From contig CM033122.1 of the NCBI GenBank assembly GCA_019321725.1, positions 16,146,274 through 16,210,273 on the forward strand: a stretch of DNA of 64,000 bases. The letters are read 5' to 3'. This stretch comes from Paulownia fortunei (lineage: Eukaryota; Streptophyta; Magnoliopsida; Lamiales; Paulowniaceae). The position numbers were made by a program, and so were the translations under genes. Below, one piece after another: positions 1 through 12,474 of the stretch. The first letter of the stretch is position 1; each line of letters starts with the position of its first letter. A model generated the notes under the pieces. That model saw nothing but the letters and a program-made list of their open reading frames with translations, was not told where the DNA came from and did no database searches.

Positions 1-1840
1 GAGATCCAGTTTATGTAGATTCATGGGGTATCCAAAGGAATTCATTGGATACTATTTCTATGACCCCTTAGAACAAAAAAGTATTTATTTTGAGGAATGA
101 CATCTTTTCGGAAGAAGAGTTTCTATTAGATAGAAATGGTGAAGTTGTAGAACTTGAAAAAATTTAAGAACCACAGAGCCTCCCTACTGATGCAGTAATG
201 GGCCAACTACCTGAGGCTGGGCCTTCAAACACATATTCTCCTAAGAGATCCCGTAGGATCTTAAAACTACCTGAGAGGTATGGTTTTTTATTAGAAAATA
301 ACAAGGAGAATCTTCTCTTAGATGAAGATCCAAGGACTTATGGAGAGGCAATGCCGGACATCGACTTAGGAAGATGGTAAAAATTCATGCAATTCAAGAT
401 GGACTCCAAATACTCCAACAAGGTATGGACCTTGGTGGACCCACCACAAGAAATAATTCTATTGGCTACAAATGGGTCTACAAGTGGAAGGTTGGAGTAA
501 ATGGAGAGGTAGCGACCTTCAAAACACGACTGGTTGCAAAAGGTTATACTCAAAAGTAAAAAATTGATTATGAGGTAACTTTTTTGCCAGTAGCGATGTT
601 TAATTCATTCAGGTACTGCTAGCCATATCAGCATATTATGACTATGAGATATGTCAAATGGATGTGAAGACCGCTTTCAAAAGAGAGTGAGCAAAAGGTT
701 TGTAAACTCCAGAGATCTATTTATGGAGTCAAGCAGGCTTTCTGAAGCTGGAACATCTGATTTGACGAGACAATCAAATCCTTTGATTTCCATAAAAGCC
801 CGGATAAACCCTGTGTCTATAATAAGGTTAGTGGGAGTGCAGTGACATTTATTATGTTATATGTTGATGACATCTTACTCATTGAGAATAATGTAGGGAT
901 ATTGCAGTCAACTAAAACTTGGTTGTCTAACCAGTTCCCCATGAAGGATTTGAGAGAAGCATCCTTTATTTTTTGAATAAAGATCTATAGAGATAGCTCA
1001 AGAAGGATGATCGGACTATCCCAATCCACATACATAGATAAAATGATAAAGAGGTTTAGCATGGAGGAATCTAAGTGGAGATTCTTATCAATAAGTAATG
1101 GTGTTTCTCTTTCAAGGGCTATGTTTTCTAAGACTCCAGAGGATAGGGAAAGTACGACCCGTATACCTTATGCATCTATCATAGGAAACATAATGTATTG
1201 TATGCTATGTATAAGGCCTGTGTCTCATATGCTCTGAGTGTCACGAGCAGATATCAATTCAATTTAGCTGAGAAAGAAGGTCGTAAAGATGATCCTGAAA
1301 TACTTGAGAATGACTAAGCACATCTTTCTTGTATACGGCTCTGGTGAGCTGAAACTAGAAGGCTATACTAATTCCAGTATTTAGTCTGATATAGATGACT
1401 CAAAGTCAATATCGAGATATGTATTCACCTTAAACGGTAGTGTAGTTAGTTGAAAGAGTTCCAAGCAGGAGAGGACCACGGATTCTACCACCGAGGCTGA
1501 ATATATTGTTGCATGTGATGCAACAAAAGAAGTTGTTTGGATGAGGAACTTCATTCAGGAGTTGGGTGTGGTTCCATCCGTTGTTGATCCTGTATTGATA
1601 TACTGTGATAACAACGAAGCTATTGTGCAGGCAAAATAGCCAAGATCTCATCAAAGATCCAAGCACATCATGAGAAAATACCATCTGATAAGAGAGATCA
1701 TTGGTAGAGGCAACATTGTAGTGGATAGAGTCGCCTCGACAGAAAATACAGTAGACCCATTGACCAAACCTCTAGCATATAAGGTATTCGATAGACATCT
1801 TGAGAATATGGGCCTAAAATACATGAGAAATTGGCACTAG
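1..1840 (+). pseudogene. Ty1/copia retrotransposon pol, 3' part (integrase tail, RT, RNase H), decayed
   Basis: Frame-hopping translation gives, in order, an integrase tail (LPERYGFLLE near 270), the start of reverse transcriptase (GYKWVYKWKVG near 465, RLVAKGYTQK near 530), the catalytic RT segment MLYVDDILLIEN near 855-890, and a copia RNase H (EAEYIVACDATKEVVWMRN near 1497; YCDNNEAIVQAK near 1600; VDPLTKPL near 1750). It ends at a stop at 1838-1840, 13 bases before the LTR. This is the normal copia order, with RNase H last. The frame is broken by several stops and frameshifts. A stretch around 680-750 looks deleted between the RT core motif QMDVKTAFK and the next RT block. The 5' part (gag, protease, integrase core) lies outside the window. 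The element cannot be autonomous. Lineage within copia was not assigned. Confidence 0.9.
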
Positions 1841-1853
1841 GGTAAGTGGAGAT
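1841..1853 (+). other. Polypurine tract of copia element 1
   Basis: A purine-rich run (ggtaagtggagat) sits between the pol stop and the TGTTAG start of the LTR. This is the position and composition expected of the plus-strand primer of a copia element. Confidence 0.7.
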
Positions 1854-3807
1854 TGTTAGAATAGTACCTAACATGGCAATTAGATTGTGTGTTATCGAGT
1901 ATTTTCAAAAATAATATTTTTCAAATCATATTAATAAATTTTTTTTTATCTTTAATTATTTCTTATAATTAGATAAAGTCTCTAAACCAAACTTAGATAC
2001 GGGACATGGTCATGCATTTGATGGTGATCATAGAATATGCCTCTATGGCTTTAGTCTTAAATTAGTTTCAAGTCAAGAGCTCTTTGAGAAAGGACATCGA
2101 ATAGACCAATATACTAGCACGTATGATGCATGCTCGCATAAGGAAGATGTCTCGCTCCATGGATATTGGCGTAGTGATGCTAATGCATGTATGCGAGTGC
2201 TTGTTAGGGAACAAGTACACTGAGCAGACCCACTAGAGTTTCTTGATTAGAAATTTATTTGTTGAAATAAGAAATTCTATGTTACGATAGTACACGATTA
2301 GTCTTTTTACTTGAGATACCATGATAGCCTTATGCATGTCGTGTTTTATTTTGATGTATCTTTTGATTATCTAACAATCACAAAGGGGATACATTAGATA
2401 TTGCATTGATATATATGGAGGTTAATGAGTGGTTAACAAATGATCCATCACTTGTCTAGTAGAACAAGTGAATCTCCTATGTTTTCATAATTCATGACTC
2501 AAAAGTCTTTAGCCAAGGCAGGATGAATGTTAGACGGGGGTTTCTAACGATTCGTCAGGAGTCATTGAAACATGAAATGATATTATAGTTATTGAGCAAT
2601 TAGGGTTTCAACTGTTAATCCATATATAATACTTAATTGGGAGAGTAGTTGATGGAATGACCTTATTGTATGATACTCGTAATTGAAATAAGTTCACTCG
2701 CTCTTTCACTTAAGTCTAGATAGTCATGATGCACTTGTTAGGCATTTTCCATAACTTGTGAGGTTTTTAAAATTAAGAAGTTAATTTCAAGCAGATTAAT
2801 TAATTGAATTAATTAATCAAAATAATTACTATTATTCATAAGTTGAAAATATTGCAAGTCTACTGCTAGTTTAGTTGTGAAACTAAAGGGTTACACACAA
2901 TTTGAGATGGAATATTTCTAATTTAAAAATTAATCCAAGGGTTGGATCTAATTAATTAATAGAGATTAATTAATTAGGGCTTAAATTAATTTAAAGAGTT
3001 GAATTAATTATTCAATTAAATAATTAAATTATTTAATTAGACCTAATAAGATTAGGGATCCCAATTAGAGTGAAACGATTATTTGATTAGGATCAAATTA
3101 ATTGTGTAATTCATAAATTAATTTACTTACTTAAATAATTAAATTATTTAATTGGGTCTAATTTAATTAGATGGGTTAGATGAAAATAATTTGGGTAAGC
3201 AATTAATTGGATTAATTATGGAATTTATTTTAATTCCAAACCCAATACACAAAGGCCCATTTGGAGAGGCTCATGAAAGTGGTTGAAAAATGATGGAAAG
3301 TCAAGAGTTTGGAATTCTTAGATAATCTTGAATATTTTTGGAAGATATGAAAAAATGAAATTGGAAAAAGTTTGGATGAACTAAAATATCTTCCAACCAA
3401 TTAAAAGGAGACACAAAATACCAAAAGTAGGATTCTTGAAATATTAAGCCCCCTATATATACCTCATGTCCGAAAATTGTAGGATGTAGAAACATCCTTT
3501 AATTTTTGGCCATTCAAAAGGAAGAAGGAAAATTGTTTTCTTCAATCATATTTTTTCTCCACAAATTTCATCTTTTATTTTTAAGTATTAATTCTTTTAT
3601 CACTAGTTGACAACAAGAATTAATATTTTCATACACACTCCATAAATCAAAGTTGAAACTTTCATTATTTTATTACAACCATTGAAAATTGTGAGATTGT
3701 TAAAAATCGCATCGGATCCAGAGCATGCTATAATTATTATGGTATGGTGTTTTATTTTTTTTTTTAATTTTCTTCTGTGTATACTCTGGGATTACACGAA
3801 CCTAACA
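1854..3807 (+). repeat. 3' LTR of copia element 1
   Basis: The segment begins TGTTAG directly after the polypurine tract and ends CTAACA at 3807, giving perfect 6-bp terminal inverted repeats with the canonical TG...CA. It is about 1,954 bp, long for copia but within the known range. The 2760-3240 part is almost pure AATTAATT-type sequence. The next base, 3808, resumes inside LINE coding sequence, so the copia element appears to have inserted into that LINE. The 5' LTR and left target duplication are outside the window. The first 1,037 bp recur at 56999-58034. Confidence 0.75.
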
Positions 3808-5345
3808 CTTGCTCATATAAATTATGGTGGAGATTCAGATCCCTCACATCACACTAGGTCATATTCATGCACCAAAAATATTGCAGAGATATATTTTTAG
3901 AAGTTGCTAAGGTCACTCCCCATGCTAGCTCGACTTGGAAAAGGATGTGCAAAGTTAGAAGTGAGGTTCAAACTGAATATTTTTTGGGCTTTAGGACTAG
4001 GGCAGATTTCCTTTTGGCAGGATCATTGGTTTGGAAATGGACCTCTCTCTACTTTGCTTCAAAGAGATAATGTTAGCTCTCTGTCGGTGAATTTGTTTTG
4101 GAAAGAGAATGAATGGTATGTTGACATGCTTAAGTGGGTTCTTTCACAACATTGGGTGGGCTTAATCTAAAGAGTGCCTATTCGTGAAGACTACTTTGAT
4201 ATTATGAGATGGAAACTTACACCACATAATGAATTCTCAGTTTCTTCAACTTTAAATCATAACAGACGAGGGAAAGTGAAACAGTTGCTTCTAAGAGATT
4301 TATGGAGCCCATATCTTACTCCTACCATTTTTATCTTCTGTTGGAAACTGGATCGCAACCTTATTCTTGTAGATCTTAGGCTCCAAGATAAAGGAATTCA
4401 ACTTGCTTCAAAATGTTTCTGATGCTTCCCCTCCTCTCCCTCCTCCACCACCTTCTCTTTCTTCTACTCCTATTATTTCTTTTGAATCCTTACAACATGT
4501 ATTCATCTTCAGCGATCAGGCTAGGGTAGTATGGGGATATTTTGCTAAGATTTTCAATCTTCACCTTCAACAAAAAAATAACATCACACTTTTTTTACAA
4601 TACTGGAAAATTTCCACACCATTCACACACCCTACAGATATTCATATCATTATCCCACTTTTAGTACTTTGGTTTTTGTGGAACGAAAGAAATGATGCCA
4701 AATATAGAAATAAAGGGTTCCACCACTCCAGGGTGATCTAAAAAGTTTATAACCTTTTATTTTTTTTTTAAATATAGGAAATTGAATAGAAAGCTTTCGA
4801 AAGAAAACTTGGAAGTGGCTTTCCACTTCAAATCCCACTTCCCACCAGAGAAGCAAAGAAAGATACTGGCGGTCCTTTGGAAAAAACCACAACTTGGTTA
4901 GTTCAAACTCAATGTAAATGGAGTAGCTAAAGAAACATTAGGCTGATCAGAAGCTGGAGGCATCATCATAGATCATCTTGGCAATGTTATCTTAGCATAT
5001 CAGGACTTTATTGGTGTTTCTACTAGCATATATGCTAAGATATTTTCACTTGATAGAGGCTTAGAACTTGCAAAGGAAATGGGCATCACAAAATTATAGA
5101 TTGAACTTGATGCACAAGGAGGCAGGATATCCTATCATCTCTTCAACACATAGTCATTGGAGACTTCAAGAGCTGCTAGTGAGAATCAACAACAATTTGA
5201 GATATATGAATACTATTATTAGCTACATTCATAGAGAAGGAAATATGGTAGCAGATTTCTTAGCTAATGAAAACAGACTCACCTTAAGGACCTTCATAAC
5301 ACAACAACTTTCAGGGATAATTTTTGTATTAATTAGAGTTGATTA
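3808..5345 (+). pseudogene. LINE ORF2, 3' part (end of RT, zf-RVT region, RNase H)
   Basis: The reading opens in the end of a non-LTR reverse transcriptase (SSTWKRMCKVRSEVQT near 3920) and continues with the plant zf-RVT region (WALGLGQISFWQDHWFGNGP near 3985-4040; RDLWSPYLTPTIFIFCWKLD near 4295-4350; WFLWNERNDA near 4670). It ends in a LINE-type RNase H (ELDAQ near 5104; ISYIHREGNMVADFLAN near 5217-5267). At least three frame changes and several stops break it. The catalytic RT and endonuclease would lie upstream but are missing, since the sequence to the left is the copia LTR. This is a dead copy. The assignment rests on motif order and on the tail that follows. Confidence 0.82.
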
Positions 5346-5592
5346 ACTTAAACTCCCCTCGTTTTGATATACATAATTCATACTAGTTCACTTTTTGTAG
5401 TTTCTTTTTTATTTAACCCCGCATGGAGCTCAATCAGTTAAAGATAGTAAAAGGAGTAGTAGTCCTTGTTTTACTTTCGCTATCTTTTGTAAAACATAAT
5501 ATACTGCTAACTTTTAGTGATATCTACAGGTTGGGGATCATTGCCTTAATCCCCCACCCTCAATAGGGTATTTTAATTTATTAAAAAAATCA
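5346..5592 (+). other. 3' UTR and A-rich tail of the LINE
   Basis: After the RNase H frame the sequence passes through a conserved-looking LINE 3' UTR block (GGTTGGGGATCATTGCC near 5530, then a C-rich run and CAATAGGG) and ends in a short A run at about 5582-5590. I take this as the 3' terminus of the LINE. A target duplication could not be verified because the other end is missing. Confidence 0.5.
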
Positions 5593-5861
5593 TTAATCTT
5601 TCTATTTCATTTACATAACCTAATGATCAGTATATGGCCTCTAATTAGGCTTCAACTATTGCAAGATCAATGTTATATAAAATTCATATAAGTTTAAAGA
5701 GTTTTTGTAACACTGATAATTCTTTAATTATGTAACGGTATTAGGTCCGAGAATTAATCATAGTAGTCTTTGTTTAGTGTAAAATAGAAATCATATCTCA
5801 ATATTAATTATCATCCTTCATACATAATGCATTATTAAAATATGCATACAAAGGAATATGA

Positions 5862-6125
5862 TTATTCTAATATTGTCTTTGTAGGCCAAATAACTCTTTC
5901 ACTTGCATGTGTTGAACAGTCTGTATACAATAACGACAATACTATGATTTGTGTGAGCAGGAGGTTGGAGACTTTGGAGATAACCTCAAAGGCATATTCA
6001 TTAAATGATGACTTGAACTTGTTTAGATCCATGAACGCTTTCTCCACTGCCATTGCAATTCTGAACTTGTCCACACAGCTTACCATAAAGTTGTGCAAAT
6101 TTCCCCAACCATAATTACATATCAA
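5862..6125 (-). other. Unrecognised 87-codon open frame, possible exon relic
   Basis: The minus strand has an open frame with mixed, protein-like composition (for example AMAVEKAFMDLNKFKSS and NEYAFEVISKV). It differs from its surroundings in having few low-complexity residues. An overlapping plus-strand frame of similar size exists, so openness alone proves little. I recognise no family. It could be a captured exon fragment, or chance. Confidence 0.12.
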
Positions 6126-6807
6126 ACAAATTATAAATCAATTTATTAAAAAAAAAAAAAAAGATGGACTTTCTTTTGGTTGGGGGGGTGGATAGGGGGT
6201 AAGTACACCAAGGTAAAACTCTATGCATTTATCAGGGGTAAATTTTGAAACATTAATTTCCAACTACTTCAGGAGTATCCCTGAGTTATTTAGTTATTTC
6301 ATTTGATTCATTTGTTTCATGGTTAGAACTATCAATTGGAAAATTTTCAGCTTGGTATTCAGTTTTCGTTTGTTTCATTAGTTACAAATGAATACTCAAT
6401 TTTCTACAACACAAAGTCAAAATTGTCTAGCTTTCTGACCATCTTATATGGAGTTAATTTTGGTATTATAGAACTTTCAAATCTTGATATGTTTTTCATT
6501 GTTTTGTAGTATTCATGTATTTTTAAATACATTGACTATATTATTTAATTTTTGAACTTAGAAGGATCAAAAGTGGCAAATGAGCATGCATTTTTGAAAT
6601 AGAAGTAGTATTGTTTATTCCTAGGAGCGAGATTTATATGAATAAAATATATATGAGTTAAATAAAATAAATATGAGTTAGACTATTGATCATGATATCT
6701 AGTTCTCCTATACTATGCTACAAGGAAAATCCTTAAACATAAGATTAGTCTGTAATGTGTTATGTTTCCTATACAAAACAATTATTAGCATGGGTCTAAC
6801 ATACTAA

Positions 6808-6832
6808 TGAAAAAAAAAAGGGGGGGGGGGGA
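6808..6832. repeat. A-run followed by G-run homopolymer
   Basis: A run of A is followed directly by about twelve G, then gaagaaataag. A G run this long is rare in such AT-rich DNA and is prone to sequencing error. No function is inferred. Confidence 0.7.
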
Positions 6833-7332
6833 AGAAATAAGAAGAAAAAAAATGAGCAATTTTTCAAATTTAATAGCCACGGCAGCTGGCCACAACAAAA
6901 TACAATCCTTCAACAAGCATAGGTAAATGAACATATCTATCTGATTGGTAGAGGTGCATGGTGAGGGTGTGCACCTTCGTTGAAGAATGTAATCTGAACC
7001 ACTAGATTTGGAAAAGATATCCAAATTAATTTGTATTAAGAGACATGACCTTGCATGAGTGGACACACAAAGGGCTACAAATAAAACCCCCCTCCCAATT
7101 CATTCCAAATCACTCTAATCAATTCAAAGTCAATTAATTCCTCTCTTCTCTCCCTTTGAAGCTTCTTCTAAAATAATTTTAATTATTTTAGAATTCAATT
7201 ATTCTTTCAAAAAGAATTTTGGGTTCGCCCAATAATTTTAGTATAATGATGTACTAATTCTTATAGAAATTATTGTATGTTGGGAGACAAATGTCCAAAT
7301 TTCTATTAGTACTTATATGTGGGACAAAGATA

Positions 7333-7726
7333 TAAGGGAGTTTGTTTGTGCATACCTTATTTTAGCTCAATTTCTAATTAAATCTCCTTTCAACACATCA
7401 ACATTCATTTGGTACTTGGTTATTTTAGCATGAATTAACTTTGCTAGCAACTTTCACACATAACGAATCTGTGAGCATTGGTGTTGTTGAACGGAACCAT
7501 GAGGTTTATTGCGTTGTATTAATGAAATGGAGATATATCGGGTTATTTGTGTGGCTTGTGTTATAGAATCATAAGTAATTGAATCATCGCAAAATATTTG
7601 GAATAAACTTAATAAGAATACAAAAGTAGCACAAATAATAACTGAAATCTTGTAAAACACTTAGCAAATAGAATATGGACCAATAAAAGTCTTCGATATT
7701 ATTGTTATCTTAAAGTCATAATTACT
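7333..7726 (-). repeat. Left LTR segment of the non-autonomous element (3' LTR)
   Basis: It starts at gggagtttgtttgtgcata and matches 11984-12374 almost base for base, with only scattered substitutions (for example ataacgaatc versus atgacgaatc). The match can be followed to the right copy's loss in the N gap, so the real repeat may continue beyond 7726. Confidence 0.75.
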
Positions 7727-9588
7727 TCCTTGTATGCAAGTTCTAATGATTGATTACGATTTCCAAACAAACTCTATTTGTTTTATAGTAGTGTCTATCC
7801 TATATATATATAGCCAAAAAGACTAGAAATCAATTCTTAACCATATTAAGTAAACACAAGTTTGTGGAACATGAACACGCGATGATCCTTTAGACGAATA
7901 GAATTTAACTATACTAAAATAAACGGTCTATCATAAATCAATATCATAATAAACTCAATGACAAATAGACCACATGGATTTAAAATGAAACTATCAATTA
8001 CTTATGAAATCTCATTAAATCATAATACAATTTTTATTTTAATTGGTCATAAACCTTTAATAAGAAACAAATTATTTAAAAGCACATGGTGAAATTTTAA
8101 AGCATACTTTCAACAATCCTCTACAAGATTTAAAATTTTTGAAGTTCAATGTATCAAAAAAATAAGATGGCAACTAATATCGTGCAATCGATGCAAGTGC
8201 ATTCGTGCCTGAACCTACACTTAGTGTAAGCAATTTATGCTTGAGGGAGTCGTAATGGACTTAGCTTTGAATTATTGACACCGATAATTTTAAATAGTTT
8301 TGAATATCAAATATCCTGCTCCTCGAGCCATGCTCATAGAGAAAATAATCAACCATCAGTAAATGAATTACACAATATAATAATTGGACTTATAAAATAC
8401 AAAATATAAAACAAAACCATAGACTCCCTCTTTATTTTGATGCCGTTTTTGTATTGTTCTACTGGTGGATTTATTTGCGAAATCCCCTCAACTTGAATCT
8501 GCTTCATCAAAATTCCTTCAACGCTGAACCTATTCAGACAATAGATTCCCTAAAACTCACCTCCTTCTCCCAAAGGAGGATGTATAATAGATACTTGCTT
8601 CTCCCGAAAACTTACCTCCTTTTCTTAAAGGATGTTCAAAGGCGATGTTTCAACACCTTTGTAACATTGGACAAATTATTATGAAGCTCAATTCTTGATA
8701 AACAATCACTAACTTCTGGGGCCTGGAATCTACTACAATACATTTGAATATTTTCTATGAAAACTCTAGTTTAAACCAATGAAAGAGTGTGCTTAAATAC
8801 ACATCTTTCAATAGGTAGATTTCTAATCAATTACATAGAAAATTACCTAGTCTAATTCAAAGACTTTCCTAACACAATCTTTCTATGTTTAACACAAAAT
8901 AAAGTATCCAATTACAACTCAAATTCCTACTCTAAATAACAAGATTCGAACTTTCAATTTTGTTAGGAAATCGACCGGTTATGATAGAAGCTTCCTTGAA
9001 TCTGATTTACCCGGATAATGTAAGTGCAATATCAAATATTTTCTCCAATTGGTATAAATTTATTTGGAGGTATCTTGAGAATTTATTTCCATAAATACTT
9101 GTAATCTTAATCCAACAAGAAAATAAATTATAAGCGTTACTCTTACATTAAAACCCTCATTAAAATAATGGAAAATTAAACTTACTATATTTAGAGAAAC
9201 TAATAAAATGAATTTTTGTTTTACATAAATAATGACAACAAATAATAATTAAGTCATGGACTTAATAATCTTCTCTTTGGCATTTTTGTCATAATCAAAC
9301 TTGCTTTAATATGTCAAAGCATGTTAAAAAATGATGATCTAACAAAGAATAGAACATGATCATCAAATCCTACAATACAATGTTAGAACATTGAATTGAA
9401 CATCAAATGGAATATGCTTGCAACAAAATAACATGCACTTCAAGCAAAATATCCCAATTTGCAAAAGTACAAAAGATTAACATAATTACGGGCCAAAATA
9501 AAAAAAAAACGTAGAAAATCAAAAATAGATTGTTCAAAGATCATCAATCATCAAACTTCATAGAAACTCCCCCTTAATCAAGTAATCA
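7727..9588. other. Inner part of the left LTR and/or untranslated interior of the non-autonomous element
   Basis: AT-rich, with no coding motif and no long open frame of protein-like composition. Some of it probably belongs to the left LTR, whose partner sequence is hidden in the gap. A 76-codon plus-strand open frame at 8454-8684 has no recognisable motif and I treat it as chance. Confidence 0.4.
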
Positions 9589-11361
9589 TTATGGCCTTCC
9601 ATCGAATGAACAAGTGGCAGCAACAGCATCTATCCCAACATTTCTATATCCATCAGCAGCAGTAGTATACTCCCCATTTTTGACAAAAAATGGTGAAGGG
9701 GACCTAAAGGGATTTGAAGATGACTCTAAATCAGTCTCAGAACTTGCAGCGACATTAGGGTCAGGATTAGTTGCAGACAGTTTTCCCTTCATGTGAGCAA
9801 GCAAGCCTAGAATCTCATTCTCCTTGACAATGGACTCCTTGATTTTATAACACACCTCATGCAACTACTTCTCAAGATAGGCATAATAATCCACAGATTG
9901 AGCAAAAGCAAGAGCAATAGACGGTGATGTTCCAACATATCCTGGAACATATGTTTGGACATTTGCATCAAGATCATTCAAACGCATTTCAAACATGATT
10001 AGTTTCTAAGTGGTACTGAAAGCTTTCATAGATGTTTGAAAAATCTCCTTTCTATTATTTTTAAAGCCTTGAGTGATTAAGAAATTATATAACAAATAAG
10101 GAAAGGGTAGACTACCATAGGTAGTCTTCACTTTTACATACTTCACTATAGTCTTAATAATGTGCTACCAAAATCAAATGGGTGACCTATGGCTTGATTC
10201 TTAGTGATGACTATGTGATTTGAAGTAGGGGTCTATTTGGGAATGACAACCTTATAAGCATATTTGAGTGAAAGAGAAGCAACAGGGAAATTTTTGTCCT
10301 TAGTAGGTCATGATTCAACTCTGTTTCTAATGAGGGTCCTAAACACCAAATCCAAATTAGCAGGGGGGGCAACATCAATTATATTTGGTATACTAAGAAA
10401 CTCATTAACCAAATCAGCTGTGAAAAAGTAAATCCTATTCCTAAAAAATATTTGCCCAAACTTGGAAGACTTTGGCTTGTCTAAAGTAGAGTGCAAGTTG
10501 GCATAAAATTCATGAACTATAGTGGGAACAAATGATTTAATATTCATCACAATTTTTATCAAACTAAATTCCTCAAGTAATTTGTCTAAGCTCATTTTCT
10601 CAAACACTTTCAACTTAATATATCTTTCAGACAACAACTTTCTTTTTGAAAAAAACTTCCACATACCTCTATCATCAGCATTGTAAAGCTTAGAGAAAAA
10701 GGCAATACTTATCTCCATAGATTCAGAACCCAAAGCAGGAGCAAGTGTGGACTCTCTAGAGTCACTATCTATCACATCAATAACATGAATCCCAATAGTT
10801 GAATGTCTAGGAATATAATCTGGATCAGCATTTTTGTTGACCGGTCATGTTTCATGTGATGTTGGAATATGAATTCCAACAGTTCTACAAAAGTACTTCC
10901 CTATAGAATAGAAGTTTCAACAAGCCCTAAAAAAGCAAGAATTAGTGCAAATTCTTCATGAATAGAGGAAGAAATTTGAGACATAGCATAGCCTCCAATA
11001 GTTGGTTTAGTTTTAGGTACTGGAGCTTGTTGGATGTTCATCAAAGTTGCAGCAACATCAGTGGTATCTCCCAGTGAAGTACTAGGGGTATGAAAAGAGG
11101 AATCATCACGGGCTTCTAATGGATTTGGCGGCTGAGCAACTGGAATAGCCTCACATATGGTACCGACGACTATTGGTTCAGGAACAGGTTCAGAAACTGG
11201 TTCAAATACTTGTTCCAATACTGGTTCCTCCATTAAAGATGGATCAGGTTGGGCACGCCTCTTCATCTCAGCCTTCGTACAGATGACTCTTATTTTTCCT
11301 TCGTCTTTTAGGATATAACTTTCTTCTTCAATTGTTCAAGTATTTTACTATGTGAATCTGA
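9589..11361 (-). pseudogene. Plant transposon-protein-like (PTPP / Transposase_32-like) ORF, broken
   Basis: The minus strand reads as one ancestral frame, now in pieces: a start near 11361 (MSDSHSKILEQLKKKV), a proline/glutamate-rich segment (MKRRAQPDPSLMEE from 11266, PVSEPVPEP repeats), then a globular block at 10308-10775, then a serine-rich tail at 9589-9864. The globular block contains VHEFYANL followed by FFTADLVNEFLSIPNI. That pattern resembles the putative plant transposon protein domain, where FYANL precedes an 'IN-x-FL-x-LP' motif. Stops separate the pieces (for example after KKKVIS and near 10780-10900). Family assignment is by eye from these two motifs. Function of the domain is not known to me. 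Confidence 0.5.
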
Positions 11362-11983
11362 CATCCTGTAATTCTGAAAAAAAAGATTTGCAGAGAAACA
11401 TAAGAAAAATAGGCGAGAAAAGAAAATTTTGGTTGTAGTGAAAACTAGCTTTTGATATTGGCACATGGGGGTAAAAATTCCTTTTATAGTGTAACCCTAT
11501 TTTTTCCCGCCCAAGTGACACATGCTCATAAAATTTCCTCCAATCCAATCTAATAAAGTTCACTTGACCATTAACCACATCTTCTATTTATTAGGAGATT
11601 TTAAAATTTAAAATAGTAAAAATAGGATTATGTTCCAATACGATTTCTTCCCTGTACTTTCACACCTATCCTAGAAAAATGATGCAAAAAGGAAAGATAA
11701 AAAATCCCTAAAATCATGCCTAAATATTAGAATGTAAATCACACACAATTTGAATCAAACAAAATCTAAACATACTATTTTTAGATTTCACAAGTCCTAA
11801 TTCCAAAACATCAATAAGGAAATTCAAACTATAATCCATTTTTCTATTAAACTCAAGAATAATTGCAGATTTTTATTCCATAATTTTTGTGCTAAAAATT
11901 AGACATTTTTTTAATAAAATCAGAAATTGAATCTCATTCAACACAAATCAATTTTCTACCATGTGTAACAAAGATCTCTTTTA

Positions 11984-12374
11984 AGGGAGTTTGTTTTGTG
12001 CATATCTTATTTTAGCTCAATTTCTAATTAAATCTCCTTTCAACACCTCAATATTCATTTGGTACTTTGTTATTTTGGCATGAATTAACTATGCTAGCAA
12101 CTTTCACACATGACGAATCTGTGAGCATTGGTGTTGTTGAACAGAACCACGAGGTCTGTTGCGTTGCATGAATGAAATGGAGATATAACGGATTATTTGT
12201 GTGGTTTGTGTTATAGAATCATAAGTAATTGAATCATCTCAAAATATTTATAATAAACTTAATGAGATTACAAAAGTAGCACAAATAATAACTAAAATCC
12301 TGTAAAACACTTAGCAAATAGAATATGGACCAATAAAAGTCTTCGATATTATTGTTATCTTAAAGTCATAATTA
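11984..12374 (-). repeat. Right LTR segment of the non-autonomous element (5' LTR), cut by gap
   Basis: Direct repeat of 7333-7726. It ends at 12374, where the N run begins, at the sequence cttaaagtcataatta that is present in both copies. The real LTR end is therefore not in this assembly. Confidence 0.72.
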
Positions 12375-12474
12375 NNNNNNNNNNNNNNNNNNNNNNNNNN
12401 NNNNNNNNNNNNNNNNNNNNNNNNNNNNNNNNNNNNNNNNNNNNNNNNNNNNNNNNNNNNNNNNNNNNNNNNNN
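12375..12474. other. Assembly gap, exactly 100 N
   Basis: One hundred consecutive N. A round number of this kind usually marks a scaffold gap of unknown real size. It falls between an LTR and the middle of a copia pol gene, a repeat-rich place where assemblies commonly fail. The RT and RNase H of copia element 2 may be missing here. Confidence 0.98.

Larger units (their letters stand above)
5593..7332. other. Intergenic, no recognisable gene
   Basis: AT-rich sequence with frequent stops in all frames. It holds one unrecognised open stretch at 5862-6125 (entered separately), a homopolymer A then G run near 6808-6832, and no tRNA, LTR terminus or protein motif that I can identify. Confidence 0.5.
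7333..12374 (-). mobile_element. Non-autonomous LTR retrotransposon, truncated by an assembly gap
   Basis: Direct repeats of about 390 bp at 7333-7726 and 11984-12374 bracket about 4.3 kb. Inside, on the minus strand, is a broken frame (9589-11361) of the type common in plant non-autonomous elements. No reverse transcriptase, integrase or RNase H motif is visible between the repeats, so mobilisation would have to be in trans. The right repeat runs directly into the 100-N gap, so the true LTR length, right end and target duplication are unknown. Orientation is inferred from the coding strand. I found no convincing tRNA primer site next to the right repeat. Confidence 0.6.

Noticed and set aside
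5862..6125. Minus-strand frame as a host gene
   Set aside because: Short, no motif, an overlapping open frame exists on the other strand, and there is no supporting splice context. Kept only as an unrecognised open stretch.
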